In this document: positions 46,262 through 56,042 of the stretch, one piece after another
Numbering within the stretch: the stretch's first letter is position 1
Layout of the letters: every line of letters begins with the position of its first letter
DNA from: Tabrizicola sp.
Lineage (GTDB): Bacteria > Pseudomonadota > Alphaproteobacteria > Rhodobacterales > Rhodobacteraceae
Length of the DNA: 64,000 nt
Assembly: GCF_030373185.1 (NCBI RefSeq)
Contig: NZ_JAUCZH010000001.1
Coordinates: 496,001-560,000 of the forward strand
Direction of reading: 5' to 3'
Translations under genes and position numbers: made by a program
The notes under the pieces: model-generated
What the model was told of the DNA's origin: nothing
The model's input: the letters and a program-made list of their open reading frames with translations, nothing else
Database searches by the model: none

Positions 46262-46792
46262 TCAGAACGGAATTTCATCATCCATGTCGGACCGCCCGCC
46301 CGAAGATGAACCGCCCGAAGATGAACCGCCCGATCCCCCGCGTCCGCCCGAAGACGAGCCGCTTCCCTGACTGCCATAGTCGTCCTGACCGCCACGGTCG
46401 TCATATCCGCCGCCACCGCCGCCACCCGAGCCGCCGCTGTCACGGCCACCCAGCAGCGTCAACTCGCCCCGGAAGGGCCGGACCACGACCTCGGTCGTAT
46501 AGCGGTCTGCCCCGGACTGGTCCTGCCATTTGCGGGTCTCAAGCTGGCCCTCGATATAGACGGTCGACCCTTTGCGCAGATACTGTTCGGCAATCTTGCC
46601 CAGCGCTTCGTTGAAGATCGCAACCGAATGCCATTCGGTGCGTTCCTTGCGTTCACCCGTCTGCTTGTCGCGCCAGTTTTCCGAGGTGGCGATGCGCAGG
46701 TTCACAACCTTGCCGCCATTCGGGAAATTCCGCACCTCCGGGTCGCGGCCGAGGTTGCCCACGATGATGACCTTGTTGACCGACCCCGCCAT
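46262..46792 (-). CDS. ssb: Single-stranded DNA-binding protein
   Basis: 176 residues. OB-fold from [20 protein letters not shown] to about 112 ([22 protein letters not shown] inside), then a Gly/Ser-rich linker and the acidic tip MDDEIPF that recruits partner proteins. The linker DNA contains short repeats (GATGAACCGCCCGAA). SSB coats single-stranded DNA during replication and repair. It is divergent from the lytic transglycosylase gene; no obvious SOS box was seen between them. Confidence 0.97.
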   Translation of the reverse strand: MAGSVNKVIIVGNLGRDPEVRNFPNGGKVVNLRIATSENWRDKQTGERKERTEWHSVAIFNEALGKIAEQYLRKGSTVYIEGQLETRKWQDQSGADRYTTEVVVRPFRGELTLLGGRDSGGSGGGGGGGYDDRGGQDDYGSQGSGSSSGGRGGSGGSSSGGSSSGGRSDMDDEIPF

Positions 46793-47021
46793 GCGATTCT
46801 CCCTGTATGTGTCGCCACGGCAGCTTCACCGCCGTTTGGTTAACAAACCTATACCGACGCTATAGGCAGCCGCAACTCGCCTTGGTGCGCAGATATCGGC
46901 AAAAGGTTGCTCCGGACCGCGGATGGTTCAGGGGCAGTGGACAAGACCAGCCGGATTGCGGCTGGAAATCTGGTGGCAGTCCGCTATAGTTTGACGGTTG
47001 CTGCTGCTATGGGTGGGCCGC

Positions 47022-47639
47022 GTGGGTAATCTTGGAAAATGCGTCACCGGTTTCACCGGTGCAGTCTTTGCGTTTGCAATGTCGGCGTCCGCGCCGCTTG
47101 CCGAAGGGTTGAAGCTGACCGGGTCCACCAAGTCCCGCAATGCGCTGTTTCAATCCCAGTCCCGGCTGATCGATGAAAAGCTTTCCAAGCAATACAGTGG
47201 ATCGGTCAAGCTGACGCCCAAGTTCAAGAAGGGCGAAGCCGGGATTGCGGAAGCAACGCCGCGCTACAAGGGCAGCTACAAGGGCGAATACCTGGAGGTG
47301 GCCAAGGCCGCCGCACGCAAGCATGGCATTCCCGAAGACCTGTTCTTGCGGCTGGTCCAGCAGGAAAGCGGCTGGAACCCGGGGGCGGTATCGCACAAGG
47401 GGGCCACGGGGCTCGCGCAGCTGATGCCGGGGACAGCCGATAGTCTGGGGGTCAAGATTGATGACCCGGCCCAGAACCTTGACGGCGGCGCGCGCTATCT
47501 CCGGATGATGTATGACAAGTTCGGCAGCTGGCGGCTGGCCCTTGCCGCCTACAATGCCGGACCGGGTGCCGTGGAACAGCATGACGGTATCCCGCCCTAT
47601 GCCGAGACCGAGAATTACGTCAAGGCGATCCTTGGCTAA
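47022..47639 (+). CDS. Lytic transglycosylase (SLT domain)
   Basis: 205 residues if begun at GTG 47022, preceded by GGTGGG; GTG 47013 and TTG 46998 are alternatives and no ATG is available. The N-terminus is a signal peptide ([17 protein letters not shown]). The SLT domain follows at about 85-200: catalytic Glu in [11 protein letters not shown], then [37 protein letters not shown] and [11 protein letters not shown]. It cleaves peptidoglycan glycan strands in the periplasm to the anhydro form. Confidence 0.9.
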   Translation: MGNLGKCVTGFTGAVFAFAMSASAPLAEGLKLTGSTKSRNALFQSQSRLIDEKLSKQYSGSVKLTPKFKKGEAGIAEATPRYKGSYKGEYLEVAKAAARKHGIPEDLFLRLVQQESGWNPGAVSHKGATGLAQLMPGTADSLGVKIDDPAQNLDGGARYLRMMYDKFGSWRLALAAYNAGPGAVEQHDGIPPYAETENYVKAILG

Positions 47640-47686
47640 GGCGGGCTGAAGCGCCCGCCCCGCCGATCTTTGATTGCAGGCACGGT

Positions 47687-49774
47687 CTATTCAGCCGCCA
47701 TCTTGATAACCGGTTCCATGCTGGCAAGAATTTCGGCCGACAGGTGGCACTTGATGTTATGGCCGCCTTCCAGCACCTGAACCGGGGGCATCTCGCGGTC
47801 ACAAAGGCCGCCCGGAACCTGAGACTTCCAGCGACACCGGGTCTGGAACGGGCAGCCCGGCGGGGGATTCATTGCCGAGGGGATGTCACCTTCCAGCACG
47901 ATCCGCTTGCGGGTGATCTTGGTATCGGCAATCGGCACAGCAGACAAAAGCGCCTCGGTATAGGGGTGATAGGGCGGCTGGAAGACCTGATCGGTGGTCC
48001 CCATCTCGACCACATGGCCAAGATACATCACCATGACCCGGTCAGACAGATAGCGCACGATGGACAGGTCGTGGCTGATGAACAGAAGCGTGGTCCGGTT
48101 CTCGCGCTGGATGTCCATCAAGAGATCGGTGACGGCGGCCTGCACGCTGACATCCAGCGCCGAAACCGGCTCATCTGCCACCACCACCTTGGCCCCGCCC
48201 GCAAAGGCCCGCGCGATCCCGACACGCTGCTTCTGTCCGCCGGAAAGCTGGCGCGGCATCCGGTCGGCAAAGGCGCGGGGCAGTTTCACCAGATCCAGAA
48301 GTTCCAGCATCCGAGCGTGGCGTTCGGCGTCCGAATTGCCATGCTTGAAGATCTCCAGCGCCCTGATGATCTGGCGGCCGACATTCATCGACGGGTTCAG
48401 CGTGTCGAAGGGGTTCTGGAACACCATCTGCACCGAGGACACCGTATCGGTGTTGCGCTTCTGGATCGGGGTCGACTGCACATTTTCATCAAACAGCATG
48501 ATTGACCCGGAAGTGGCCGTTTCCAGCCCCATCAGCACCTTTGCAAAGGTCGACTTGCCGCAGCCGCTTTCACCGACGATGGCAAGGGTTTCACCCTCTC
48601 GCGCCTCGAAGCTGAGGGTTTCGTTGGCCTTGACCACCTTCTTCTCGCCACCGCCAAAAGCGCCCGTGGCCACGTCATAGTATTTCCTGAGATCTTCCAT
48701 CCTCAGCACGACTTCGCCGATCGGGGCCTTTTGCTTGACCGCCCGCTTGGCGGGGGGGGCGTCCCAGTCAATCTCGGTCCAGCGCAGGCAGCGCGAGCCG
48801 TGGCGGTCGCCGCCGGGTACCGGATCCATCGGGATGTCGGCGGCATCGCAGCGGCCCTTCTCGAAGTAATCGCAGCGCGGGCCGAAGTTGCAGCCCGGAG
48901 GGCGTTCGTGGGGCAGGGGGAAGTTGCCGGGAATCGAAATCAGCGGTCGGGCGTTCTTGTCAGCGCCCGGCAGCGGGATCGAACGGAAGAGAGCCTGCGT
49001 ATAGGGGTGGCGCATCTTGTCGAAAACCTCGACAACATTGCCGGTTTCCACGGCCTCGCCAGAGTACATGACGCAGATCCGGTCGCAGACATCCATCACC
49101 AGACCAAGGTTGTGGCTGATGAACAGCATCGAGGTGCCGTATTTTTCGCCCAGTTCCTTGACCAGATCGACGATCCCGGCTTCCACCGTCACGTCAAGCG
49201 CGGTGGTGGGTTCATCGAGGATCAGAAGCGCGGGCTTGGCCATCAGCGCCATGGCGATGACGATGCGCTGCTGCTGGCCGCCCGAAAGCTGATGCGGATA
49301 GGCGTTGATGATCCGGTCAGGGTCCGGCAGGCGGACGTCGGCGACGATCTGGCGGGCCAGTTTCCACGCCTCATCCTTTGACATGCCGGAATGGATCATC
49401 GGCACTTCGGCCAGCTGCGCGCCGATCTTCATCGCCGGGTTCAGCGAGGCCATCGGTTCCTGATAGATCATCGCGATCTCGGAGCCGCGGATGTGGCGCA
49501 GTTCTTCATCGTCCATATTGGTCAGGTCGCGGCCCTTGAACTTGATCGATCCTGCGACGATCTTGCCGTTCTTGCCAAGGTCGCGCATCACCGCCAGCGC
49601 CACGGTGGATTTGCCGCAACCGCTTTCGCCGACCAGACCCATCGCCTCGCCTGCCATGACGCTGCAGGAAAAATCCATCACCGCCGGAATCTCGCGCAGG
49701 CGGGTGAAGAACGAGATCGAAAGATTCTCTATCTCGAGGATTGGCTTTGATGGATCCCAGGTGTTCTCAGTCAT
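47687..49774 (-). CDS. Dipeptide/oligopeptide ABC transporter, fused ATP-binding protein (OppD-OppF type)
   Basis: 695 residues carrying two full ABC domains. First: Walker A GESGCGKSTVA, signature LSGGQQQRIVIAMA, Walker B LLILDEPTTALDV; then an oligopeptide C-terminal region with CNFGPRCDYFEKGRC. Second: GESGCGKSTFAK, LSGGQKQRVGIARA, VVVADEPVSALDV, and a cysteine-rich end GCPFQTRCRWK. The cysteine stretches are typical of OppD/OppF tails. Last gene of the transporter operon. Powers uptake of peptides or similar solutes. Confidence 0.93.
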   Translation of the reverse strand: MTENTWDPSKPILEIENLSISFFTRLREIPAVMDFSCSVMAGEAMGLVGESGCGKSTVALAVMRDLGKNGKIVAGSIKFKGRDLTNMDDEELRHIRGSEIAMIYQEPMASLNPAMKIGAQLAEVPMIHSGMSKDEAWKLARQIVADVRLPDPDRIINAYPHQLSGGQQQRIVIAMALMAKPALLILDEPTTALDVTVEAGIVDLVKELGEKYGTSMLFISHNLGLVMDVCDRICVMYSGEAVETGNVVEVFDKMRHPYTQALFRSIPLPGADKNARPLISIPGNFPLPHERPPGCNFGPRCDYFEKGRCDAADIPMDPVPGGDRHGSRCLRWTEIDWDAPPAKRAVKQKAPIGEVVLRMEDLRKYYDVATGAFGGGEKKVVKANETLSFEAREGETLAIVGESGCGKSTFAKVLMGLETATSGSIMLFDENVQSTPIQKRNTDTVSSVQMVFQNPFDTLNPSMNVGRQIIRALEIFKHGNSDAERHARMLELLDLVKLPRAFADRMPRQLSGGQKQRVGIARAFAGGAKVVVADEPVSALDVSVQAAVTDLLMDIQRENRTTLLFISHDLSIVRYLSDRVMVMYLGHVVEMGTTDQVFQPPYHPYTEALLSAVPIADTKITRKRIVLEGDIPSAMNPPPGCPFQTRCRWKSQVPGGLCDREMPPVQVLEGGHNIKCHLSAEILASMEPVIKMAAE

Positions 49775-49810
49775 GGCAGCCTCGCGATTGCTGGAGCGGG
49801 CGGGACCGGG

Positions 49811-49853
49811 GGCCAGCCCCCGGACCCCCGGGATATTTCGGGACAGATGAAAG
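49811..49853. repeat. Dispersed intergenic repeat, GGATATTT type
   Basis: GGCCAGCCCCCGGACCCCCG is followed by GGATATTTCGGGACAGATGA. It is almost the copy at 1241-1274. It lies inside the transporter operon, just after the permease stop (49865 on the minus strand). Confidence 0.65.
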
Positions 49854-49864
49854 CCGGGCAGGCA

Positions 49865-51031
49865 TCAGTCCCTAAGGCTTTCTTCACGCAGGCCGTCGGC
49901 CAGAAGGTTGAGGCCGAGGACCAGACTCATCAGGGCCAGTGCGGGAACGACAGCGGCATGGGGAAAGAGGCTGAGCGTCTTCCTGCCATCATCGATGGTC
50001 GAGCCCCAGTCCGGGCTGTCCGGTGCCACGCCAAGGCCAAAGAAGCCAAGGGTACCAAGCAGGATCGTGGTGTAGCCGATGCGCAGGCAGAAATCGACGA
50101 TCAGCGGCCCGCGTGCGTTGGGCAGGATCTCCCACAGCATGATGTACCATGGGCCTTCGCCCCGGGTCTGGCCCGCAGCCACATAGTCGCGCGCCTTCAG
50201 GTCCATCACGATGCCGCGCACGATGCGGAACACGGTGGGCGAGTTCACGAAGACGACCGATACGAAGACGTTCAGAAGGTTCGGGTCCATCGACCAGACG
50301 CCCAAGGGATCCATGTTGAAGGCCAGACCGGAATAGGCCCAGAAGCCAAGCACCAGAACGATCCCGACATAGAGGTTGCGCTTTTTCGGGTCAGTGAAAT
50401 AGCGCGCGTTGAACAGGATGGTCAGGAAGATGATCGGAAAGATGAACAGGACCGCAGCCAGCACCACCGGGATTCCGGTCAGCCGGATCTCGGGCGTGAC
50501 CAGAAGGTAGAACAGCAGGATCACCGGGAAGGCCAGCACAAGGTTGGCAATGAACGACAGCGATGTGTCGAGCCGCCCGCCGAAATAGCCCGCAGGCACC
50601 CCAAGCGTGATGCCGACCATGAAGGCGAAGGCCGTGGCCGCCGGGGCGATCGACAAGACCGAGCGCGCGCCCATCACCATCCGGCTGAAGACATCGCGGG
50701 CCAGATGGTCGCCGCCGAACAGGAACCAGCCATACTGGCCCTCGGGCGAATTGGCCAGCGGGGTGCCTGGCACCTTGTTCTTCATGCCGGAAAACTGCGC
50801 CAGCGGGTCATGGGTAATGACCTGGTCGGCAAAAAGTGCCGTGAAGACCCAGAACATCACGATCCCAAAGCCGATCATGCCGACCGGGCTGTCAAAGAGC
50901 TTGCCATAAAGCCCCAGCCGCCGCTTGAAGGTGATGGAGACGGCATAGGTGACCACAAGCGCAATCCAGACCGGCAGGAATTGCACCGCGACCCGGCCGA
51001 GAATGGCACCCCAGGAAAGTAGTTCGTCCAT
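49865..51031 (-). CDS. Peptide ABC transporter permease (OppC type)
   Basis: 388 residues, longer than most OppC because of a roughly 100-residue insert with extra hydrophobic segments (RNLYVGIVLVLGFWAYSGLAF). The early DSPVGMIGFGIVMFWVFTALF and the HLARDVFSRMVMGARSVLSI segment are typical of OppC. The coupling-helix region reads VAAGQTRGEGPWYIMLWEILPNA. It forms the channel with the OppB-type protein 11 bp upstream. Confidence 0.9.
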   Translation of the reverse strand: MDELLSWGAILGRVAVQFLPVWIALVVTYAVSITFKRRLGLYGKLFDSPVGMIGFGIVMFWVFTALFADQVITHDPLAQFSGMKNKVPGTPLANSPEGQYGWFLFGGDHLARDVFSRMVMGARSVLSIAPAATAFAFMVGITLGVPAGYFGGRLDTSLSFIANLVLAFPVILLFYLLVTPEIRLTGIPVVLAAVLFIFPIIFLTILFNARYFTDPKKRNLYVGIVLVLGFWAYSGLAFNMDPLGVWSMDPNLLNVFVSVVFVNSPTVFRIVRGIVMDLKARDYVAAGQTRGEGPWYIMLWEILPNARGPLIVDFCLRIGYTTILLGTLGFFGLGVAPDSPDWGSTIDDGRKTLSLFPHAAVVPALALMSLVLGLNLLADGLREESLRD

Positions 51032-51042
51032 GGTGACGCCCC

Positions 51043-52122
51043 TTATGAAAGCCGGATGCGCGGGTTCAGGAAGACATAGCCGATGTCCGAGATAAGCTGG
51101 GTCACCAGCACCACGAACACAGCCACGACCGAACAGCCGAGCAGCAGGTTGATGTCATTGTTGCCGGCAGCCTGGACCAGCGTCCAGCCGAAGCCCTTGT
51201 AATTGAACAAGGTTTCAACAATCACGACGCCGTTCAAAAGCCATGGGAACTGTAGCATGATCACGGTGAACGGCGCGATCAGCGCGTTGCGCAGCGCGTG
51301 CCGCACAACCACCTGACCGAAGCTGACCCCTTTCAGCCGCGCGGTGCGGATGTATTGCGCCGTCATCACCTCGGTCATCGAGGCACGGGTCATCCGGGCG
51401 ATATAGCCGATGCCATAAAGGGCGATGGTCAGGACCGGCAGGGTAAAGCTCCAGAAGGTGATCCGGTCGGGCGAGGCGGCACCCTGAAACAGGGTCCGCC
51501 CGTCGATCCAGCCCCATTCCGCCAGCATCGGCGAAAGCCCGGTGACCGGAGAGGCGAACAGCGCCACAAGAATGACCCCCGACACATATTCCGGCGTGGC
51601 TGTCGAGGCGATGGAGAAGGTGGACAGGACGCGGTCAGTCCGGCTGCCTTCGCGCATGCCGGACACGACGCCGATAACCAGCGCTGTCGGCACCATCACG
51701 ATCATCACCCACATCATCAGCCAGCCGGTTGCGGCCAGTTTCTCGGACAGGGACGGCAGGACGTCTTTCTTGAAGAAGGTGGAAAAGCCCCAGTCGCCTT
51801 GCAGGATCCCGCAGAAGCGCGCGGCTTCGGCCGGGTCTTGTCGCGGTTGGATGCAGCGGCCGCGCGTCACCCCCTTGTCATCGGTGCGGGTCCAGCCGGG
51901 GACAACCCCAAGCCACTGGCCATACCGGGCAAAGACCGACCCGCCATGGCCATTTTGTTCGATCCAGGCGGCAACGGATTCATCCGTCATCCGCACCGAG
52001 CCTTCGCTGCGCGCCAGCTTTTCAAGGTTCGGTGGCAGGTTGGTCAGAAAGAAGACCACGAAGGTAAGGACGAAAGCCGTCAGAAGCATAAGCCCCAGTC
52101 GGCGCGCGATGAAAGTCAGCAT
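51043..52122 (-). CDS. Peptide ABC transporter permease (OppB type)
   Basis: 359 residues with the N-terminal helix FIARRLGLMLLTAFVLTFVVFFL and the conserved binding-protein-dependent transport motif region YIRTARLKGVSFGQVVVRHALRNA, split here for length. A roughly 100-residue periplasmic insert separates the first helix from the rest, as in the OppB/DppB family. Follows the binding-protein gene by 119 bp. Confidence 0.9.
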   Translation of the reverse strand: MLTFIARRLGLMLLTAFVLTFVVFFLTNLPPNLEKLARSEGSVRMTDESVAAWIEQNGHGGSVFARYGQWLGVVPGWTRTDDKGVTRGRCIQPRQDPAEAARFCGILQGDWGFSTFFKKDVLPSLSEKLAATGWLMMWVMIVMVPTALVIGVVSGMREGSRTDRVLSTFSIASTATPEYVSGVILVALFASPVTGLSPMLAEWGWIDGRTLFQGAASPDRITFWSFTLPVLTIALYGIGYIARMTRASMTEVMTAQYIRTARLKGVSFGQVVVRHALRNALIAPFTVIMLQFPWLLNGVVIVETLFNYKGFGWTLVQAAGNNDINLLLGCSVVAVFVVLVTQLISDIGYVFLNPRIRLS

Positions 52123-52241
52123 GGCTGTAGCCTTTGCTCCCTGCGGGCAATCAGGCCGACCCTTTCGGGCGGCGGCGGATGGCGGGGGTAGCTGTGGTTT
52201 GCCGGGCGCGCGTCATCCGCGCGCCCGGTCCGTTGCCTGCG

Positions 52242-53879
52242 TCAGACGAGCGACCACTTGTAGTGGTGATGCTCGTTCGACGGGTGACGCTCGACGTTGA
52301 AGCCTTCCTTGACGTGGGCAAACAGCGACCGCCAGTAGGGCTGGATGATATAGCCTTCATCCTGCAGGATCGATTGCAGCGTCGCCATGACCTCACGCCG
52401 CTTATCCGCGTCGGCCAGCGACAGCGCCTTGGTCATTGCGGCGTCGAACTCGGCATTGGCCATGCCGGATTCGTTCCACGACCCGGTTGAAGTATAGGCA
52501 AGTGCCATGTTCTGCACTGCCAGCGGCCGGTGGTTCCAGGTGGTCGAGGAGAAGGGATACTTCTGCCAGTCGTTCCAGAAGGTCGAACCCGGCATGACCG
52601 TGTGCTTCACGTTCGCGCCGGCGTCTTTCAGCTGTGCCACCACGGCTGCGGTGGTCGAGGCTTCGAACCCGTCGTCCAGCGAGATGATCTCAAGTTCGGC
52701 GTCGCCGAGCCCGGCTGCTTCCAGCGCCGGTTTCAGATTGGCCGGGTTGATCACCTGCGCCGGAAGCTCGGCATATTCCGGGTGAACCGGGCAGGAATGG
52801 TGGTTTTCTGCGGTGGTGCCAAGGTTGTTGTAACCCAGTTCCAGCACGACCGCCGGATCGACCGCCAGCTGGATGGCCTGACGCACAGCCTTGTCCTTGT
52901 AAAGATCGGACGTGGCCGAGTTCATCCGCACAACGAGGGTTGCGGCCGTGACCACTTCCTTGCGCTGCCAGCCAAGCGTTTCCATCTGCTCGATGAAATC
53001 ACCCGTTGTCTCGTAGTTGGCGTCGATCTCGTCCGAAGCGGCGAGGTTCACCATGGTCGACGGGTCGGTACCAAAGTCGATGTAGTGAATCTCGTCCAAA
53101 GGTGCCGTGCCGCCCCACCAGTTGTGGTTCGGCGCGCGGACCAGAACGGCCTTCTGGCCGACCGAGATTTCCTGCGGAACGTAAGGACCGGTGCCGATCG
53201 GGTTTGCCGAAGGATCTTCGCCGTCAACAAAGCTGGCATGGACAACGGCAGCCGGGTAGTCGGCCAGGTTCGGAACCACAGCCACGTCCGAGGTGGACAG
53301 GTTCAGCTGGACCGTCATGTCGTCAACCTTGACCACGGCACCTTCGCGCAGGCTCTTTGTCGCTTCGTCCACCAGACCGAGGAAGCGGCTGGCCATCGCG
53401 TTGCCTTCGACATTGCCGTCGGTCCAGCGGGCGAAGTTGCGCACCACGTCATCGGCGGTGAAGGCATCGCCGTTGTTCCAGGTCACGCCCGGGCGGACCT
53501 TCAGCGTGTAGACAGTCGCATCCTCGTTGGCTTCCCAGCTTTCCAGCAGGCGGCCTTCGAAAGTGCCGTCCGAGTTGTACTGGATCAGATATTCCAGCCA
53601 GCCGCGATAGACGTTGGAAATCTGCGGCCAGTCAGCCAGACGCGGATCCTTGGTGCCTTTCACTTCCATGGCGCAGCGGACGATACCGCCAACCTTGGCG
53701 TGGGCTTCGGCTTGTGCCGGGGTGGGCAGGCCGATCAGGCCATAAGCTGCGACGGCAGAGACGCCCATAGCGGTGGTGCGAGTGAGAAATTCGCGGCGGC
53801 TGATCTTGCCGGCCGCAAACTCTTCGGCGTGCATCTTTGCTGCCGGATGAAGCGCGGCAGCGCGGGTCTTGTAGGTCAT
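52242..53879 (-). CDS. Peptide ABC transporter substrate-binding protein with Tat signal
   Basis: 545 residues from the Met of MTYKTRAAALHP, 16 codons into the open frame. A twin-arginine signal is clear: SRREFLTRTTAMG at about 27-39, followed by a hydrophobic stretch and PAQAEA cleavage region. The mature part is an SBP_bac_5 protein: YTLKVRPGVTWNNGDAFTADD and ISVGQKAVLV. It captures peptides or similar solutes in the periplasm. First transporter gene; the AraC regulator lies 233 bp upstream on the same strand. Confidence 0.93.
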   Translation of the reverse strand: MTYKTRAAALHPAAKMHAEEFAAGKISRREFLTRTTAMGVSAVAAYGLIGLPTPAQAEAHAKVGGIVRCAMEVKGTKDPRLADWPQISNVYRGWLEYLIQYNSDGTFEGRLLESWEANEDATVYTLKVRPGVTWNNGDAFTADDVVRNFARWTDGNVEGNAMASRFLGLVDEATKSLREGAVVKVDDMTVQLNLSTSDVAVVPNLADYPAAVVHASFVDGEDPSANPIGTGPYVPQEISVGQKAVLVRAPNHNWWGGTAPLDEIHYIDFGTDPSTMVNLAASDEIDANYETTGDFIEQMETLGWQRKEVVTAATLVVRMNSATSDLYKDKAVRQAIQLAVDPAVVLELGYNNLGTTAENHHSCPVHPEYAELPAQVINPANLKPALEAAGLGDAELEIISLDDGFEASTTAAVVAQLKDAGANVKHTVMPGSTFWNDWQKYPFSSTTWNHRPLAVQNMALAYTSTGSWNESGMANAEFDAAMTKALSLADADKRREVMATLQSILQDEGYIIQPYWRSLFAHVKEGFNVERHPSNEHHHYKWSLV

Positions 53880-54112
53880 TCTTGTCTCCCTGACAGGTAT
53901 TTTTGTTTGTTGGTTTTGGTAACGCATTCACTCAGTCCGACGTCTTGGTCCGGTTTGCCGGTTTCCGCTGCCGCCAGTCTGCGCATCGGCGCACCCCACG
54001 GCCCATTGCGCAACTTTTTGAGCCTGACGTCAACGGCTGCTTTCGCCGCATGACAGCAAATTTACGACATTTACCTGTCGAAAACGTCCAATTCTCTGCC
54101 GAATTCGCGCGA

Positions 54113-54910
54113 TCAGGCGCCGCGACGGAAGCTGGAAGGTGATTTCCCCGTCAGATGGTGGAAAGCTCGGGTGAAGTAGGCCGGAGAGTTGAAGCCAAGT
54201 TGCTCTGCGATCCGCCCCACCGGCATCCGCGTTTCCGTCAGCAGCTTGCGTGCCTCGAAGATGCGGCGGTCTTGCAGCAAGGCGCTTGCGGGGCGGCCGC
54301 AGGCGCTGTTGCAGCACCGCGTCAGATGGGTGGGCGTTACACCCAGCGCGGTGGCGAAATCAGCCACGCCCATGCCAGTACGGAAGTTGCGTTCCAAAAG
54401 CGCGGTGTAGCGCGCGACCAGCCGCCGCGTCGCATCCGGTCGCGGGGAATCCGGGTCGGCCTTGCGGGCCTGCCGTTCCAGCCAGACGCCCAGAAGGCCG
54501 ATGTAATGTCGGGTCGCCCGATCATGCGCGGGGGTGTCGCTCTCGATCTCGCGCTGGATGGCGTCCAGCAGGATGTTCACTTCCTGTTGGGCATGCACTT
54601 CGCGGATGCGCAGGTGCAGCGGGGTCTTCGGCAGCACGATGTCGGTATCACGACCGAAGAAGAGCGCCGCGCCAAACACCTGTGGCCCGGCTTCGAACCC
54701 ATGCATGACACCAGCCGGAATGTAGATGGCGTTGTGCGCCGTGTAGCCCCGGGTCACCCCCGAGATGGTGATCCGGCCTTGACCCTTCGTGAACCACAAG
54801 AAGCACGGTTCCGAGATTGACCGCATCGCCTCTACCCGCCAGCGACCCCCTGCCATGAGGCGCGGAATCGCGACAAGCCGGGATGGCGAAGCGGGCGAAG
54901 CGACAGTCAT
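54113..54910 (-). CDS. AraC-family transcriptional regulator
   Basis: 265 residues from the ATG of MTVASPASPSRL (GGGA at suitable spacing); a TTG 12 codons earlier is the alternative. An N-terminal cupin-like sensor (YTAHNAIYIPAGVMHGFEAG) is followed by two HTH motifs in the last 100 residues: GVADFATALGVTPTHLTRCC and MPVGRIAEQLGFNSPAYFTR, ending in the usual FHHLTGKSPSSFR. It stands before the peptide transporter operon and probably controls it. Effector unknown. Confidence 0.9.
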   Translation of the reverse strand: MTVASPASPSRLVAIPRLMAGGRWRVEAMRSISEPCFLWFTKGQGRITISGVTRGYTAHNAIYIPAGVMHGFEAGPQVFGAALFFGRDTDIVLPKTPLHLRIREVHAQQEVNILLDAIQREIESDTPAHDRATRHYIGLLGVWLERQARKADPDSPRPDATRRLVARYTALLERNFRTGMGVADFATALGVTPTHLTRCCNSACGRPASALLQDRRIFEARKLLTETRMPVGRIAEQLGFNSPAYFTRAFHHLTGKSPSSFRRGA

Positions 54911-55025
54911 GGCGAAATATCCCACGGGAATGGCGTTTAGCCGCAAGCTTAAGCAGCGCGGGCATCACATCCCAAGCAAAATCGGACGCAGGCGGCCCAA
55001 GTTACCCACCGATGTTGCAAAATCC

Positions 55026-55046
55026 TGTGCATAACCCTGTGGATGA
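55026..55046. promoter_or_regulatory. Pair of DnaA-box-like sites
   Basis: TGTGCATAA (55026-55034) is a perfect reverse-strand match to TTATNCACA; TGTGGATGA (55038-55046) differs by one base. They are 12 bp apart in the gap between the miaA end and the AraC start. Binding by DnaA is inferred only from the sequence. Confidence 0.35.
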
Positions 55047-55083
55047 CCAGTTTCTTGCTGTAAGTTCACCTCGCAACCCCAAG

Positions 55084-55950
55084 TCAAGGCAAGGAAAGCT
55101 GCCTCCAGTCAGCCATGTTCGATCTGAACCATGTTCGCTGCCGCTTGGCGTATTGGCGGCTTGCGACAACAGCGGCCTCGGCGGCTTCGTCAAGGCTGAT
55201 CCGGCCTTGGAGGCAAGCGATCAGTTCCGGCCCGCCGATGGCGCGTGACGATGGCAGGGCGGGGTTCCAGCCGGGAAGGTTCGCCCGCGCCTCGTCCAGC
55301 GCGCCATTGGCCAGCATCGCGGCGAAACGGCGGTCGATACGGTCGTTCAGCCAACCGGTTTCCGGTGCAAGAGCAATGGCTTCGACTTGGTCACGTGGCA
55401 AGAGGGGCGGCGGTGTTTCGGCCTGCCACGCCGCAAGCCCGCGCCCGGTGGCACGCAGCACCTCCCACGCGCGCTGAACACGGACGCCGTTCTGATGGTC
55501 GATCCGCGCGGCGGTTTCGGGGTCAAGCTCGGCCAGAAGCCGCTCATGCCCCTCAGCCTTGATCCGGGCATCCGCCTCGGCCCGAATCCCGGCCGGAGTT
55601 TCCGGGATTTCGGCCAGACCACGGGTCAAGGCATTGAAATTGAGCCCCGTTCCCCCCACGATCACCACAGGCCGCGACAAGAGAGGGGCCACCTCGCGCA
55701 GCCAGTGTCCCACAGAATAGGCGATGTCCCGCGCGACATGCCCGTAAAGCGCATGGGGCAAGGCCGTTTCGTCTTCGGGGCTGGGTCGGGCCGTCAGAAT
55801 CCGCCAGTTATCATAGACTTGCAACGCATCGGCATTGACAATCAGCCGCCCGTCGCGCGCCGCGATTTCCATCGCCAGCGCCGATTTGCCGCTTGCGGTC
55901 GGCCCGGCGATCAACACCGGCGCCTCGCGTGAAATGCTTTCGATCCGCAT
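55084..55950 (-). CDS. miaA: tRNA dimethylallyltransferase
   Basis: 288 residues. Walker A is [13 protein letters not shown] (14-26); [24 protein letters not shown] and [14 protein letters not shown] follow, all typical of MiaA. The C-terminal [12 protein letters not shown] is the tRNA-binding end. The DSxQ-type Asp-Ser of many MiaA proteins reads DALQ here. It adds the isopentenyl group to A37 of UNN-reading tRNAs. Divergent from pyrH with a 92-bp gap. Confidence 0.95.
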   Translation of the reverse strand: MRIESISREAPVLIAGPTASGKSALAMEIAARDGRLIVNADALQVYDNWRILTARPSPEDETALPHALYGHVARDIAYSVGHWLREVAPLLSRPVVIVGGTGLNFNALTRGLAEIPETPAGIRAEADARIKAEGHERLLAELDPETAARIDHQNGVRVQRAWEVLRATGRGLAAWQAETPPPLLPRDQVEAIALAPETGWLNDRIDRRFAAMLANGALDEARANLPGWNPALPSSRAIGGPELIACLQGRISLDEAAEAAVVASRQYAKRQRTWFRSNMADWRQLSLP

Positions 55951-56042
55951 CCCGAACCCCGCCCGATCCCCGGTTGAACCCGCCGCGGTTTTGCGACATT
56001 TTGCGGCTCAGTCCAAACAGAAAACGATATGCAGGGGGTGCC

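Noticed and set aside
46793-47021. LexA/SOS box in the ssb promoter region
   Set aside because: I looked for the alphaproteobacterial GTTC-N7-GTTC form and its complement and did not find it.
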